From NCBI GenBank assembly GCA_023455425.1, contig JAEYCM010000008.1, positions 1 through 18,242 of the forward strand: a DNA stretch of 18,242 bases, read 5' to 3'. The position numbers and the translations under genes were made by a program. Below, in pieces: positions 7,321 through 14,095 of this stretch; within the stretch, counting starts at the first letter, position 1, and each line of letters starts with the position of its first letter. The DNA comes from Bacillota bacterium. Lineage in GTDB: Bacteria > Bacillota > Clostridia > Christensenellales > CAG-138. The notes under the pieces were generated by a model. The model saw only the letters and a list, made by a program, of their open reading frames with translations, searched no databases and was not told the DNA's origin.

Positions 7321-8087
7321 TCATGAAAAAACGTCAACGCCTGCGCCGCGCGCTGTTACTGGTTTCGTTTTTGCTTTTTCCCCTCACCATCAACTATCAC
7401 TCGCCCTACCTGATTTTACAGGGCGGCATGGAAGGCGTGCTTGCGGGGAGCGCGCTGCTTTTTGCTGGCCAATTTCTGTTCTCCATATTCCTGGGGCGGT
7501 TGTTTTGCGGCTGGCTTTGCCCCGCGGGCGCGCTGCAGGAAGCCTGCGCGGGTATTGTGGAAAAGCCTGTGAAGAAAAAAGCGGACGTGGTCAAATACAT
7601 CATCTGGGTGCCTTGGATCGGTTCCATTGTGGCAGGCTTTATCGCTACGGGCGGCGTGAGAATGGTTGACCCCATTTACTTTACGGACGGCGGGATTTCC
7701 GTAAACAGGCCCGCGGGTTATATTATATATTTCGGCGTGATCCTGATGATCTTGGTTCTCGCATTTGCGGTGGGCAGGCGCGGCTTTTGCCACAGCGCAT
7801 GCTGGATGGCGCCCTTTATGGTATTGGGCGGGCTTTTGGGCCGGGCCTTACGCTTGCCCGCGCTGCAGATGAAACCCGCGCGGGAAGGCTGTACGTCCTG
7901 CAGGACGTGCAACAGCGCCTGCCCCATGAGCCTGCCGGTACAAGCCATGGTCGCAAAAGGTGATATGAAAAATACCGAATGCATTCTTTGCGCCAACTGC
8001 GCGGACGCCTGCCCCAACCATGTTATCGCCATGGGCTTCAAAGTGGATTCCTCAAATGCGGAGCATGGCGGAACAGTAGCCCGGTAA
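7317..8087 (+). CDS. Membrane 4Fe-4S polyferredoxin (NapH-like)
   Basis: A 256-residue membrane protein with about four or five hydrophobic segments (near residues 11-31, 38-62, 95-112, 135-155 and 163-178). It carries the NapH/CcoG-type motifs FCGWLCPAGALQE at ~63-75 and RRGFCHSACW at ~157-166, plus two C-terminal 4Fe-4S motifs: CTSCRTCNSACP and CILCANCADACP. Such proteins pass electrons from the quinone pool or cytoplasm to a partner oxidoreductase; no partner is encoded nearby. The ATG at 7317 overlaps the padR stop (ATGA) and follows GGAGGA by three bases. ATG at 7323 is an equally good start by spacing. Tight coupling to padR suggests it is the regulated function. I cannot tell the physiological electron acceptor. 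Confidence 0.87.
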   Translation: MIMKKRQRLRRALLLVSFLLFPLTINYHSPYLILQGGMEGVLAGSALLFAGQFLFSIFLGRLFCGWLCPAGALQEACAGIVEKPVKKKADVVKYIIWVPWIGSIVAGFIATGGVRMVDPIYFTDGGISVNRPAGYIIYFGVILMILVLAFAVGRRGFCHSACWMAPFMVLGGLLGRALRLPALQMKPAREGCTSCRTCNSACPMSLPVQAMVAKGDMKNTECILCANCADACPNHVIAMGFKVDSSNAEHGGTVAR

Positions 8088-8091
8088 CGCA

Positions 8092-8121
8092 AATAAAAAG
8101 CGGAGGCCAGGACATGGCCTC
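8092..8121 (-). terminator. Terminator of the GNAT gene
   Basis: A 7-bp stem GAGGCCA/TGGCCTC (8103-8109/8115-8121) is followed on the minus strand by GCTTTTTATTTG. It lies about 20 bases beyond the restored stop codon of the frameshifted acetyltransferase gene and converges with the polyferredoxin gene. Confidence 0.75.
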
Positions 8122-8139
8122 GGCCTTGCACATGCTCTG

Positions 8140-8593
8140 CTAAAGCTCCTTACGCATGCAGACGGATTCGCCCATGCATGCGTAGGGCCCATAGTTGGGA
8201 ATCACATGATAGCCCATATTCGTATAAAGCGCGACGGCGGAAACGAGCGGCCTGCCCGTTTCCAGGATCAGGCTGCGGTAGCCTTTGCGCTTCGCTTTTC
8301 TCCTCCACTGCCTGCATCAACAGGCGGGAGAGCCCGCGCCCGCGGTATTCCTCGCGTACGAATACGCGCTTGACCTCCGCTGTCCCCGCTTCATATTCCT
8401 TGAAGCTGGCGCAGCCCACGGGCAGCGCGCCGTCATAGAGCACAAACGCGTCGTGGATATCATCCAGCTTGTTGAGCGGCATATATTCGGAACGGTTTTC
8501 TTCCCCGCCCGCAAGCGCGTTGAGGTGCGCGTCGAGCATCGAGCACAACGACATAAAATCCGGGTTGGTACCGTCCGTGTCAAGCAAGTTCAT
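8140..8593 (-). pseudogene. GNAT-family N-acetyltransferase, broken by a frameshift
   Basis: From ATG 8593 the frame encodes a normal GNAT: LPVGCASFKEYE, EVKRVFVREEYRGRGLSRLL with the acetyl-CoA loop, then QAVEEK. It then turns into a nonsense basic tail and stops at 8150. Dropping one A from the four-A run of the coding strand (TTTT at 8296-8299 here) restores a convincing GNAT C-terminus with KRKGYRSLILETG, ALYTNMGYHVIPNYGPY and SVCMRKEL, ending in TAG at 8142-8140. The restored protein (~150 residues) has the full domain length. Motif B/A and the C-terminal tyrosine region lie on opposite sides of the break, so the encoded product should be inactive. A sequencing or assembly error, or slippage, are alternatives. 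GAGGGT precedes the ATG, and a terminator follows the restored stop. Confidence 0.85.
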
Positions 8594-8618
8594 TGTAATA
8601 CCCTCGATTTTTTTATGT

Positions 8619-8647
8619 ATTATAAACCAAATAAATCAAATAAGGAA
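8619..8647 (-). promoter_or_regulatory. Possible GNAT promoter
   Basis: On the minus strand a perfect -10 TATAAT (8624-8619) lies 25 bases before the ATG. The -35 at 17-base spacing (TTCCTT) is poor, so the call rests on the -10 and the AT-rich context. Confidence 0.4.
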
Positions 8648-8756
8648 TAAAAATCAGCCGCGAGAGCATGCATATTCTTAGCGGTTTTTTCGCTGCTTTT
8701 GAGGGCTTCGAGCCTCTTTTCAAAAGAAAGACCTACCCGCAAAACCGGCTTAGGGG

Positions 8757-8772
8757 TATAATAGGGTATAAG
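8757..8772 (+). promoter_or_regulatory. -10 elements upstream of the aldolase
   Basis: GGGGTATAAT and GGGTATAAG sit ten bases apart, 33-48 bases before the aldolase ATG. TATAAT at 8757-8762 is a perfect -10, but neither element has a recognisable -35, so an activator may be needed. Confidence 0.4.
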
Positions 8773-8804
8773 AGATTTTTATTTCAATTTACAAGGAGCG
8801 AAAC

Positions 8805-9641
8805 ATGAGTCTTTACAGAACCAGTGAGATACTAAAGGACGCGCAGGCAAAAAAATATGGTGTCGGCTTCTTTGACGTGATCGATCTTCATATGATACGT
8901 GCTTATATCACGGCTGCGGAAGAGGTCAATTCCCCCGTGATTTTGGGGCCTGCGGAAAGTCTGCTGACATACAGCACATTGGAGTGGCTCGCCCCGCTGA
9001 TGCTGCAGGCCGCGCGCATGGCCAAGGTGCCGGTTGCCGTCCACATGGATCATACCTACCGCTACGACGTGATGCTGCAGGCCATGCGCCATGGGCTGTG
9101 CTCCGTCATGTTTGACGGTTCCAGCCTGCCCTATGAGGAAAATGTTGCAAAGAGCGCGGAGTTTGCCCGCATTGCGCACGCCATGGATGTGGAGCTTGAA
9201 AGTGAACTCGGGCATGTAAGCGGGCTCGAAGGGGAAACGGGCACGGAAGAGGAAAACGTGTATACCGACCCGGAAGCGGCGGAAGATTTTGTGGCGCGCA
9301 CGAAAACAGATTTTCTTGCCGTTTCCATCGGCACCATACACGGCGTATACAAGAAAACGCCCAAGCTGAATCTGCCGCTGCTTCACGACCTTCGCGGCAG
9401 ATTGTCGCAGCCGCTTGTGCTGCATGGCGGTTCCGGGCTGAGCGATGATGATTTTCGCAATGTCATCGCGGGCGGCGTTTCAAAAATCAATATTTATACG
9501 GATATCATACTCGCTGCCAACAAGGCGATTGCGGACAACGTATCCTCCCGCTATGAGGACATTGTGCAAAAGGCGGAGCAGGCGATGGCAGAAGCCACAA
9601 AAGCCAAGATGCTGCTCTTTGGCAGCGCGGGCCGCGCATAG
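8805..9641 (+). CDS. Class II (zinc) fructose-bisphosphate aldolase family protein
   Basis: A 278-residue TIM-barrel aldolase of normal class II length, which splits ketose bisphosphates such as fructose-1,6-bisphosphate or tagatose-1,6-bisphosphate in the cytoplasm. Family residues are present: VAVHMDH at ~78-83 (catalytic D82, zinc H83), ELESELGHVSG at ~130-140, zinc H179 in IGTIHGVYK, zinc H207 in LVLHGGSGLSDDDF, and the phosphate site KINIYTD at ~227-233. The active site is intact. AAGGAG lies seven to eight bases before the ATG. The gene stands alone, with a strong terminator after it. The protein is divergent enough (GFFDVIDLHM near the N-terminus) that Fba, GatY/KbaY or a related sugar-phosphate aldolase cannot be separated by reading alone. 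Confidence 0.87.
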   Translation: MSLYRTSEILKDAQAKKYGVGFFDVIDLHMIRAYITAAEEVNSPVILGPAESLLTYSTLEWLAPLMLQAARMAKVPVAVHMDHTYRYDVMLQAMRHGLCSVMFDGSSLPYEENVAKSAEFARIAHAMDVELESELGHVSGLEGETGTEEENVYTDPEAAEDFVARTKTDFLAVSIGTIHGVYKKTPKLNLPLLHDLRGRLSQPLVLHGGSGLSDDDFRNVIAGGVSKINIYTDIILAANKAIADNVSSRYEDIVQKAEQAMAEATKAKMLLFGSAGRA

Positions 9642-9666
9642 TTTTTCACCAAGCATAAGCCGATCA

Positions 9667-9696
9667 AAATGCCCGCAGAAACTGCGGGCATTTTTT
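9667..9696. terminator. Shared bidirectional terminator
   Basis: A 12-bp stem (9667-9678 with 9682-9693, core TGCCCGCAG/CTGCGGGCA, loop AAA) is followed by T6 on the plus strand and has A-rich bases on its left side. It lies between the converging aldolase and peptidase genes and can end both. Confidence 0.9.
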
Positions 9697-9700
9697 GCGG

Positions 9701-10738
9701 TTATAAAACCCCCGATTCCAGAATGGCGAACGACCCCTTTTCACAATCAATCTCGGCCAGCGCACCATAGGGAAGCACGCACATGGGCTCGTTGTGGCCA
9801 AAGCTCATGTTGTAAAAAACGGGCAGGTGGTGTAGTCCAAACTCGTGCAGCGCTTTGCGGATAGCATCTTTGTATTCCTCAACATAGCGGCCCTGATAGG
9901 GCTTGGAAAAGAGGATTCCGTTGACAGCATGCAGTACGCCCATCGCGCCGTAATTGCGCAGCGCATAGAGCACATACTCCGGTGTGGGCATTTCCTCGGA
10001 GGTTTCCAGGAACAAAAGCGCCCCGGAAAACGTCGCCATCGGCGGCCAGAGCGCCGTACCCTTGGCCATTTCCAACGCCTCCAGGCACCCGCCGATGAGC
10101 TGCCCCCGTACAGCACCCTCGCCTTGGAGCACCAGGTAGCCCTCGTTCTTCATGAGCTTCTTTTCAATATGGGCGTTCTCAATCAGCCACTCAATCCGCT
10201 CGCCCGTCCAGCCTTCGGAAGCGGGAATATCGCCGATAGGGGCCGCTTCAAACAACGCCTTTTTCACATGGGCAACGGTGTAAGGGAATACGCGGATGTT
10301 TTCCGCAAACTCTGCTAATATGGAAGGGCCGTAGAAGCTTGCAATCCCCGCCTTCAAACAGGCAAGGTGCGTGATGGTGGTATCCGAATAACCCATGAAT
10401 ACCTTGGGATTGCTGCGGATAACGTCAAAGTTCAGATGGGGAAGCATGCGGATGCTGTCGTCCCCGCCGATACAGGAGAAGATGCCGCGGATATTCGGGT
10501 CCGCAAACGCGCGCATCAAATCCGCCGCGCGCTCTTCCGGGTGGCGGTAGACATAGTCCGGGCCTTTGAGCGTATGCGGCAGCTCGATCACATTGAGGTT
10601 GAACTCCTCTTTTAAGCGCCGCTTTCCGGTTTCGTAACGCCATAAAATTTCGGGGTCCCCCGCGCCGCCCCAGGAAAGGCTGACGGTGGCGACCGTATCA
10701 CCCGCCCGCAATTTTGGAGGCTTTCTAAGTTGCAGCAT
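9701..10738 (-). CDS. S66-family peptidase (MccF / LD-carboxypeptidase-like)
   Basis: A 345-residue serine peptidase of the S66 family. The presumed triad is visible: S118 in FMGYSDTT, E245 in LLFLETSEE and H315 in SFGHNEP. FSCIGGDDS at ~87-95 forms the expected oxyanion-side loop. The positions and the GWTGERIEWL segment at ~176-185 look closer to MccF (which cleaves the aminoacyl-nucleotide microcin C) than to LdcA (muropeptide L,D-carboxypeptidase). That subfamily call is inference, and no microcin genes are nearby. ATG 10738 is chosen over the in-frame ATG 10780 because AGGGGGAG lies seven bases before it. No signal peptide, so it is cytoplasmic. It converges on the aldolase and shares its terminator. 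Confidence 0.85.
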   Translation of the reverse strand: MLQLRKPPKLRAGDTVATVSLSWGGAGDPEILWRYETGKRRLKEEFNLNVIELPHTLKGPDYVYRHPEERAADLMRAFADPNIRGIFSCIGGDDSIRMLPHLNFDVIRSNPKVFMGYSDTTITHLACLKAGIASFYGPSILAEFAENIRVFPYTVAHVKKALFEAAPIGDIPASEGWTGERIEWLIENAHIEKKLMKNEGYLVLQGEGAVRGQLIGGCLEALEMAKGTALWPPMATFSGALLFLETSEEMPTPEYVLYALRNYGAMGVLHAVNGILFSKPYQGRYVEEYKDAIRKALHEFGLHHLPVFYNMSFGHNEPMCVLPYGALAEIDCEKGSFAILESGVL

Positions 10739-10855
10739 GGCAGTGCTCCCCCTTTCAATAAATTTCAAACAGTGTACCATATGGAACGCGGGGTGAAAAG
10801 GGAAAATGCGCGTGTCCGGATTGAACGTGGCAGGCGTGCGGCCAAAGTGTTAGAA

Positions 10856-10875
10856 TAGACCAAGAAACTTGTCTA
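10856..10875. promoter_or_regulatory. Imperfect inverted repeat upstream of the Gfo/Idh gene
   Basis: TAGACCAAG-AAA-CTTGTCTA has 8-bp arms with one extra C on the left. It lies 20 bases before the ATG, around the expected transcription start, so it could be an operator or leader hairpin. No clear -35/-10 pair was found. Confidence 0.3.
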
Positions 10876-10894
10876 TAGGGAAAGGGGTAACGCG

Positions 10895-11899
10895 ATGTTG
10901 AAGCTGGGCGTGATCGGAACGGGCTGGATTACGGATTCGTTTGTGCAGGGGGCGCTTGCAACGGGGTTATACCGCCTGTATGCCGTGTATTCCCGCACGA
11001 TAGAGGCTGCGGAACAGTTCGGCAAGAAATACAACGCGGAACAATACGCCACGGACCTCGAGCAGTTCGTTGGCCTTGCGGAGTTGGACGTTGTCTACAT
11101 TGCATCCCCGAATGCCTTTCATTATGAACAAAGCAAGAAAGCGATTTTGGCGAAAAAGCATGTCGTTGTAGAAAAGTCCGCGTTCTCCAACAGCAGGGAA
11201 ACGGAGCATATTCTGTCCCTCGCGCGGGAAAACGGCGTGTTTGTGTTTGAGGCGGCGCGGCATATCCATGAGCGCAATTTTTTCGTGCTCAAAGAGCAGT
11301 TGAAAACCATCGGCGAAATTCGCGGCGCAAACCTTACCTATATGAAATACTCTCCCAGGTACGATCTTGTATTGAAAGGGGAGCATACCAACATCTTTTC
11401 GCCGGAATATTCGGCAGGCGCGCTCTATGACCTTGGCGTATACCCCGTGTATACCGCCGTGGCGCTTTTTGGCAAGCCAATTAGCTGCCACTATTTCTGC
11501 ACCAAGGTGCGCACGGGTGTGGACGGCATCGGCGTGATCGTGTTCCGGCACGATGGCTTTGACGTCGTCATGCAGACTGGGAAGATCGCGGATTCGTTCC
11601 TGCCCAGCGAAATTTACGGCAGCGAGGGAACGATCATATTAGGCTCCATGAACGATATTTCCTCCATCCGTATATTCAACCGCGCCACGAAAGCTACCGT
11701 GGAGGTGGCGGAGGAGAAGGAAAGCAGCTGGATGTTTGGGGAGGCGAACGTGTTTGCGGAGATTATGCTTAACCCGGACGCGCCCGAATCCCGCAAGCGC
11801 TATGCGGAGATCGAGCGCATCATGCACGACGTCCACGCGGTGATGACGGAATTGCGGCGCCAAGCGGAGGTCGTGTTCCCGGCGGATCTGAAAGAGTAG
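10895..11899 (+). CDS. Gfo/Idh/MocA-family oxidoreductase
   Basis: A 334-residue NAD(P)-dependent dehydrogenase-like protein. The Rossmann motif GVIGTGWI is at residues 5-12, VVYIASPNAFHYEQ follows at ~67-80, and VVVEKSAFSN at ~90-99 carries the family EK dipeptide, with S95 instead of the usual proline. The C-terminal substrate domain contains YSAGALYDLGVYPV, where the typical D-x-G-x-H pattern has tyrosine in place of histidine, as in several subgroups. Length is normal. AAAGGGG lies eight bases before the ATG. The gene stands alone and is followed by a repeat element and a terminator. Substrate is unknown; sugars, inositols and related polyols are usual for the family. Confidence 0.85.
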   Translation: MLKLGVIGTGWITDSFVQGALATGLYRLYAVYSRTIEAAEQFGKKYNAEQYATDLEQFVGLAELDVVYIASPNAFHYEQSKKAILAKKHVVVEKSAFSNSRETEHILSLARENGVFVFEAARHIHERNFFVLKEQLKTIGEIRGANLTYMKYSPRYDLVLKGEHTNIFSPEYSAGALYDLGVYPVYTAVALFGKPISCHYFCTKVRTGVDGIGVIVFRHDGFDVVMQTGKIADSFLPSEIYGSEGTIILGSMNDISSIRIFNRATKATVEVAEEKESSWMFGEANVFAEIMLNPDAPESRKRYAEIERIMHDVHAVMTELRRQAEVVFPADLKE

Positions 11900-11905
11900 A
11901 AAGAG

Positions 11906-11960
11906 GGGATTCTCAAGGGACGTTACGTCCCTTGAGTGGGGTCTAGGGGCAAAGCCCCTG
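11906..11960 (+). repeat. Two-hairpin intergenic repeat, copy 1
   Basis: A GGGATTC head, then a perfect 11-bp hairpin CTCAAGGGACG/CGTCCCTTGAG (11912-11922/11926-11936), then the link TGGGGTCT, then AGGGGC-AAA-GCCCCT (11945-11959). The same order recurs at 13998-14048, and in altered form at 17229-17341. Confidence 0.65.
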
Positions 11961-11975
11961 AAAGTGTTTTCATGA

Positions 11976-12003
11976 AAGCCGTTTGCTTGCAAGCGGCTTT
12001 TTT
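11976..12003 (+). terminator. Terminator of the Gfo/Idh gene
   Basis: AAGCCG with TTTGC pairs to GCAAG with CGGCTT (11976-11986/11989-11999), an 11-bp stem with one G-T pair and a very short loop, followed by T6. Confidence 0.85.
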
Positions 12004-12094
12004 CTAAAACCTTGCAGCAAAACGGCAACCGTCATCGTTCTATAAGCAGCCGGGCAATGCGGGGGACGAAAAGCCCGGCGCATCGGGGGTATTC

Positions 12095-12607
12095 TTGCGG
12101 GACGAAGGATTTGAAGACCTGTATGCTGCCTGTTCTCCCATGGTGTATTGGACGGCGTACGGACTCACCAACAACCACCACACCGCGTTGGAGCTCACAC
12201 AAACGGTTTTTTTAAAAGCGTTTGTGCGGTGGGATACCATTTGTGCGCTTGCGCCCCCGCAGGCAAAAAGCTGGCTCTACAAGGCGGCGAAGAACTTAGC
12301 GATCGACCGCATGCGCAGCGAGCGCCACGAGCTTGCATCGGAGTGCGTACCCGAACGCATGGATACGGATCTATATGCCTTGCCGGAATCCGCATGCTTG
12401 CAGACGGAAACGGCAAAGGCTGTCTGGGCCGAGGTGGAAGCGCTGCCCAAGGTATACCGGGAGGCCGTGGTGCTGCATTATTTTGCGGACCTCACGCAAA
12501 AGGAAGCGGCGGAGGCGCTGCGCGTTTCGGGCGGAACGTACCGTTCCAGATTGTCCCGCGCGCGGGAGCTCTTGACGTCCGCTTTGGGAAAGGAGGAGGC
12601 GCTGTGA
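12095..12607 (+). CDS. ECF-type RNA polymerase sigma factor
   Basis: A 170-residue ECF sigma factor of normal length. Region 2 covers ~6-75 (FEDLYAACSPMVYWTAYGLT, LTQTVFLKAFVRWD, SWLYKAAKNLAIDRMR). Region 4 covers ~115-165 (LPKVYREAVVLHYFADLTQKEAAEALRVS, then YRSRLSRARELL). It directs RNA polymerase to an unknown regulon. No in-frame ATG or GTG exists upstream back to a stop at 12005; the start is probably TTG 12095, preceded by GGGGG five bases away. The next start, ATG at M16, would cut into region 2. The stop overlaps the GTG start of the SH3-domain membrane protein (GTGA), the arrangement typical of a sigma/anti-sigma pair. No autoregulatory promoter was recognised. Confidence 0.88.
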   Translation: MRDEGFEDLYAACSPMVYWTAYGLTNNHHTALELTQTVFLKAFVRWDTICALAPPQAKSWLYKAAKNLAIDRMRSERHELASECVPERMDTDLYALPESACLQTETAKAVWAEVEALPKVYREAVVLHYFADLTQKEAAEALRVSGGTYRSRLSRARELLTSALGKEEAL

Positions 12608-13482
12608 AGGAAGATAACAACATAGACGAATTGCTGCGTCAAACCGCGCAGGAAAAAACGAGCGCCCTACCGCTTGAAGGCGTGCTTTCCTCCGTTTACC
12701 GGCAGGCCGAACGGGAAAAGCAGGTACACCCGCAAAAACAATGGAACACGCTCCGCTTCAAGCGCGCGCTAATTCCCGCTGCCGCGGCCTGTGCGGCGCT
12801 GCTCGTGGTCTCCTTTCTCGTCCGCCCCGTGGTGGTGGAGGGGAAGACATACGTCGCGTGGAACGGCGCGGTGCAGATCGACGGCGTTACCCACCGTGTG
12901 GACGCGCCGATGGAAAAGACGGCGCTAAAAAGGCTGTTTGATACCAACCAGTACGTGATCGCGGACGATCCTTCGCCCACGGGGGATATCATGGTGTTCG
13001 CGCCGGAAACAAACAAGCAGGAAATCAAAAAAGAAACAAAGGCGAAGTATTTACAGGAGGCCGTCTCCATAGAACCCATTACCGTATATCCGGTCATCGG
13101 CGATCTTGTGGTGCGGGAAGGGCCGGATACCGCGTACGCGGAGCTTGCGGAGCTCTACAGCGGACAGTGCGTACAAAAGGTGGGCATGTACGGCAGGTGG
13201 GCGATCATCGAATGGAACGGCGCGCTGGCCTATGCGTTTGACGCGTACCTGTTTGAAGCGCCGGAAAAAATCCCGGTTTATGCGCCGGTCACGCGCTATG
13301 CCACGGAACCGGTCAACGTGCGCGCATTGCCGACCAGCCGGGAAGAGTCCGCCGTACTTTATGAGCTAGGTACCGACGAGCCCGTTCTCTGCACCGGGGT
13401 GATCGGGGAATGGACGCAGATCGAATGGAATGGCGGGAATGGATATGTGTTTACAAAATACCTGCGGCAATTCCACTCATAA
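12604..13482 (+). CDS. Single-pass membrane protein with two SH3-like domains, probable anti-sigma/sensor
   Basis: A 292-residue protein. Residues 1-53 are a charged cytoplasmic part (IDELLRQTAQEK, VYRQAEREKQ) without a zinc anti-sigma HxxxCxxC motif. One membrane helix spans ~55-77 (ALIPAAAACAALLVVSFLV). A region with VAWNGAVQIDGVTHRVDAPM at ~84-103 follows. Two bacterial SH3-like repeats close the protein, ~158-216 (LVVREGPDTAYAEL, WAIIEWNGALAYAF) and ~232-287 (VNVRALPTSREESA, WTQIEWNGGNGYVF). GTG 12604 is chosen because it overlaps the sigma stop and follows GGAGGAGG closely; the frame is open far upstream only as an out-of-frame shadow of the sigma gene. Membrane position and coupling suggest it holds the ECF sigma and senses cell-wall state through the SH3 pair. 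That role is inference. Confidence 0.8.
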   Translation: MKEDNNIDELLRQTAQEKTSALPLEGVLSSVYRQAEREKQVHPQKQWNTLRFKRALIPAAAACAALLVVSFLVRPVVVEGKTYVAWNGAVQIDGVTHRVDAPMEKTALKRLFDTNQYVIADDPSPTGDIMVFAPETNKQEIKKETKAKYLQEAVSIEPITVYPVIGDLVVREGPDTAYAELAELYSGQCVQKVGMYGRWAIIEWNGALAYAFDAYLFEAPEKIPVYAPVTRYATEPVNVRALPTSREESAVLYELGTDEPVLCTGVIGEWTQIEWNGGNGYVFTKYLRQFHS

Positions 13483-13607
13483 ACCGGAAAGTTCAGCGGA
13501 TCTTTTTTTCCGCCGCGTTGTCACCTTACACTTGGCGTAGCGCTGCTACGCCTCGTTCCGGTTCCTAGCGCCGGACGAAAATCTTTCGCTTCCTTTTTCC
13601 GGTTTAT
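13479..13607. repeat. 129-bp palindromic element with 12-bp terminal inverted repeats
   Basis: ATAAACCGGAAA (13479-13490) and TTTCCGGTTTAT (13596-13607) are perfect inverted copies. Between them lie a T-loop hairpin GCGGA/TCCGC (13496-13500/13509-13513), a perfect 8-bp hairpin GGCGTAGC-GCT-GCTACGCC (13534-13552), and a weaker TCCGG/CCGGA stem. The left end overlaps the stop codon of the SH3 protein gene. It could be a MITE-like insertion or an elaborate terminator. The bases from here to the ileS promoter hold only the tandem repeat at 13643-13663. Confidence 0.6.
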
Positions 13608-13642
13608 AAGTTCCATTGCTTTTAAACCGCGCTTCCTAACGC

Positions 13643-13663
13643 ATTCTGTAGTGATTCTGTAGT
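13643..13663 (+). repeat. Tandem 11-bp direct repeat upstream of the ileS promoter
   Basis: ATTCTGTAGT occurs at 13643-13652 and again at 13654-13663, an 11-base period, ending nine bases before the -35 box. The spacing of one helical turn would suit an activator, but two copies can also be chance. Confidence 0.4.
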
Positions 13664-13672
13664 TCATTCCGC

Positions 13673-13701
13673 TTTACAAAATCCCCCACGGCCTGTATAA
13701 T
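13673..13701 (+). promoter_or_regulatory. ileS promoter
   Basis: -35 TTTACA (13673-13678), a 17-base spacer and a perfect -10 TATAAT (13696-13701, with TG one base earlier) place the start of transcription near 13708, at the beginning of the T-box leader. Confidence 0.85.
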
Positions 13702-13704
13702 AAG

Positions 13705-13976
13705 CGCTGTATAAGCGAAGAACGGGACACGCATGGGCAGTTTCCCCACAAAGCGAGCCGCGGACGGTGTAAGCGCGGCAGGGCGGAACGCCAGATGCAT
13801 CACCCGGGAGCGGGCGGGCGAACGCAAGGTATCTTGTCAGTAAGCCGCCACGGGTCTGCCCGTTACAGCAGCAGCGCATTGAATGTGCGCAGGCAAGAGC
13901 GGACGCGTTTATGCGTCAACTCGGGTGGTACCGCGTGGCTACGCCGCGTCCCGATTAGGGATGCGGCGTTTTTGTT
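13705..13976 (+). promoter_or_regulatory. T-box riboswitch (tRNA-Ile), ileS leader
   Basis: Stem I features include AGCGAGCCG, the distal GACGGTGTAAGCGC segment, and a specifier region GCATCACCCGGGAG in which ATC (13799-13801, isoleucine) is followed by A, as usual. A Stem III hairpin ACGGG-TCTG-CCCGT precedes TACAGC. The T-box core GGGTGGTACCGCG is at 13923-13935. The terminator is a 12-bp stem (13941-13952/13958-13969) followed by TTTTTGTTT. Uncharged tRNA-Ile is expected to bind the specifier and the T-box bulge, favour the antiterminator and let transcription enter ileS. This is a transcriptional (terminator/antiterminator) T-box. Confidence 0.93.
13941..13976 (+). terminator. T-box regulated terminator
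   Basis: ACGCCGC plus GTCCC pairs with GGGAT plus GCGGCGT (one G-T pair, loop GATTA), followed by a T-rich run from 13969. Its left arm competes with the antiterminator formed by the T-box core just upstream. Confidence 0.88.
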
Positions 13977-13997
13977 TGGAAAAAGCCAAAATAGAAT

Positions 13998-14048
13998 GGG
14001 ATTCCAAAGGGACGTGTCCCTTTGGCGGGGTATGGGGCAGCGCCCCAT
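13998..14048 (+). repeat. Two-hairpin intergenic repeat, copy 2
   Basis: GGGATT head, then a perfect 22-base palindrome at 14004-14025 (core AAGGGACGTGTCCCTT), link CGGGGT, then ATGGGGC-AGC-GCCCCAT (14032-14048). Same order and spacing as 11906-11960. It lies inside the ileS transcript between the T-box terminator and the ribosome binding site. Confidence 0.65.
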
Positions 14049-14095
14049 CGTTCCCACAATGAAATTCAAACTGTAAACCGCTAAGGAGGTTTCCC

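Noticed and set aside
8679..8720. Hairpins (AGCG/CGCT with a T-loop, and GAGGGCT/AGCCTC followed by TTTT) upstream of the aldolase
   Set aside because: The second resembles a weak terminator, but no upstream plus-strand transcript is evident and it lies before the likely -10, so no function is assigned.
12018..12046. A promoter with TATAAG at 12041-12046, or an ECF-type GGCAACC/CGTC promoter, upstream of the sigma gene
   Set aside because: The -35 for the first (CAAAAC) is poor, and the second has the wrong spacing between its two parts.
12148..12603. N-terminal extension of the SH3 protein frame through the sigma gene
   Set aside because: The frame is open there only as an out-of-frame shadow of the sigma factor; the GTG at 12604 with its strong ribosome binding site is the real start.
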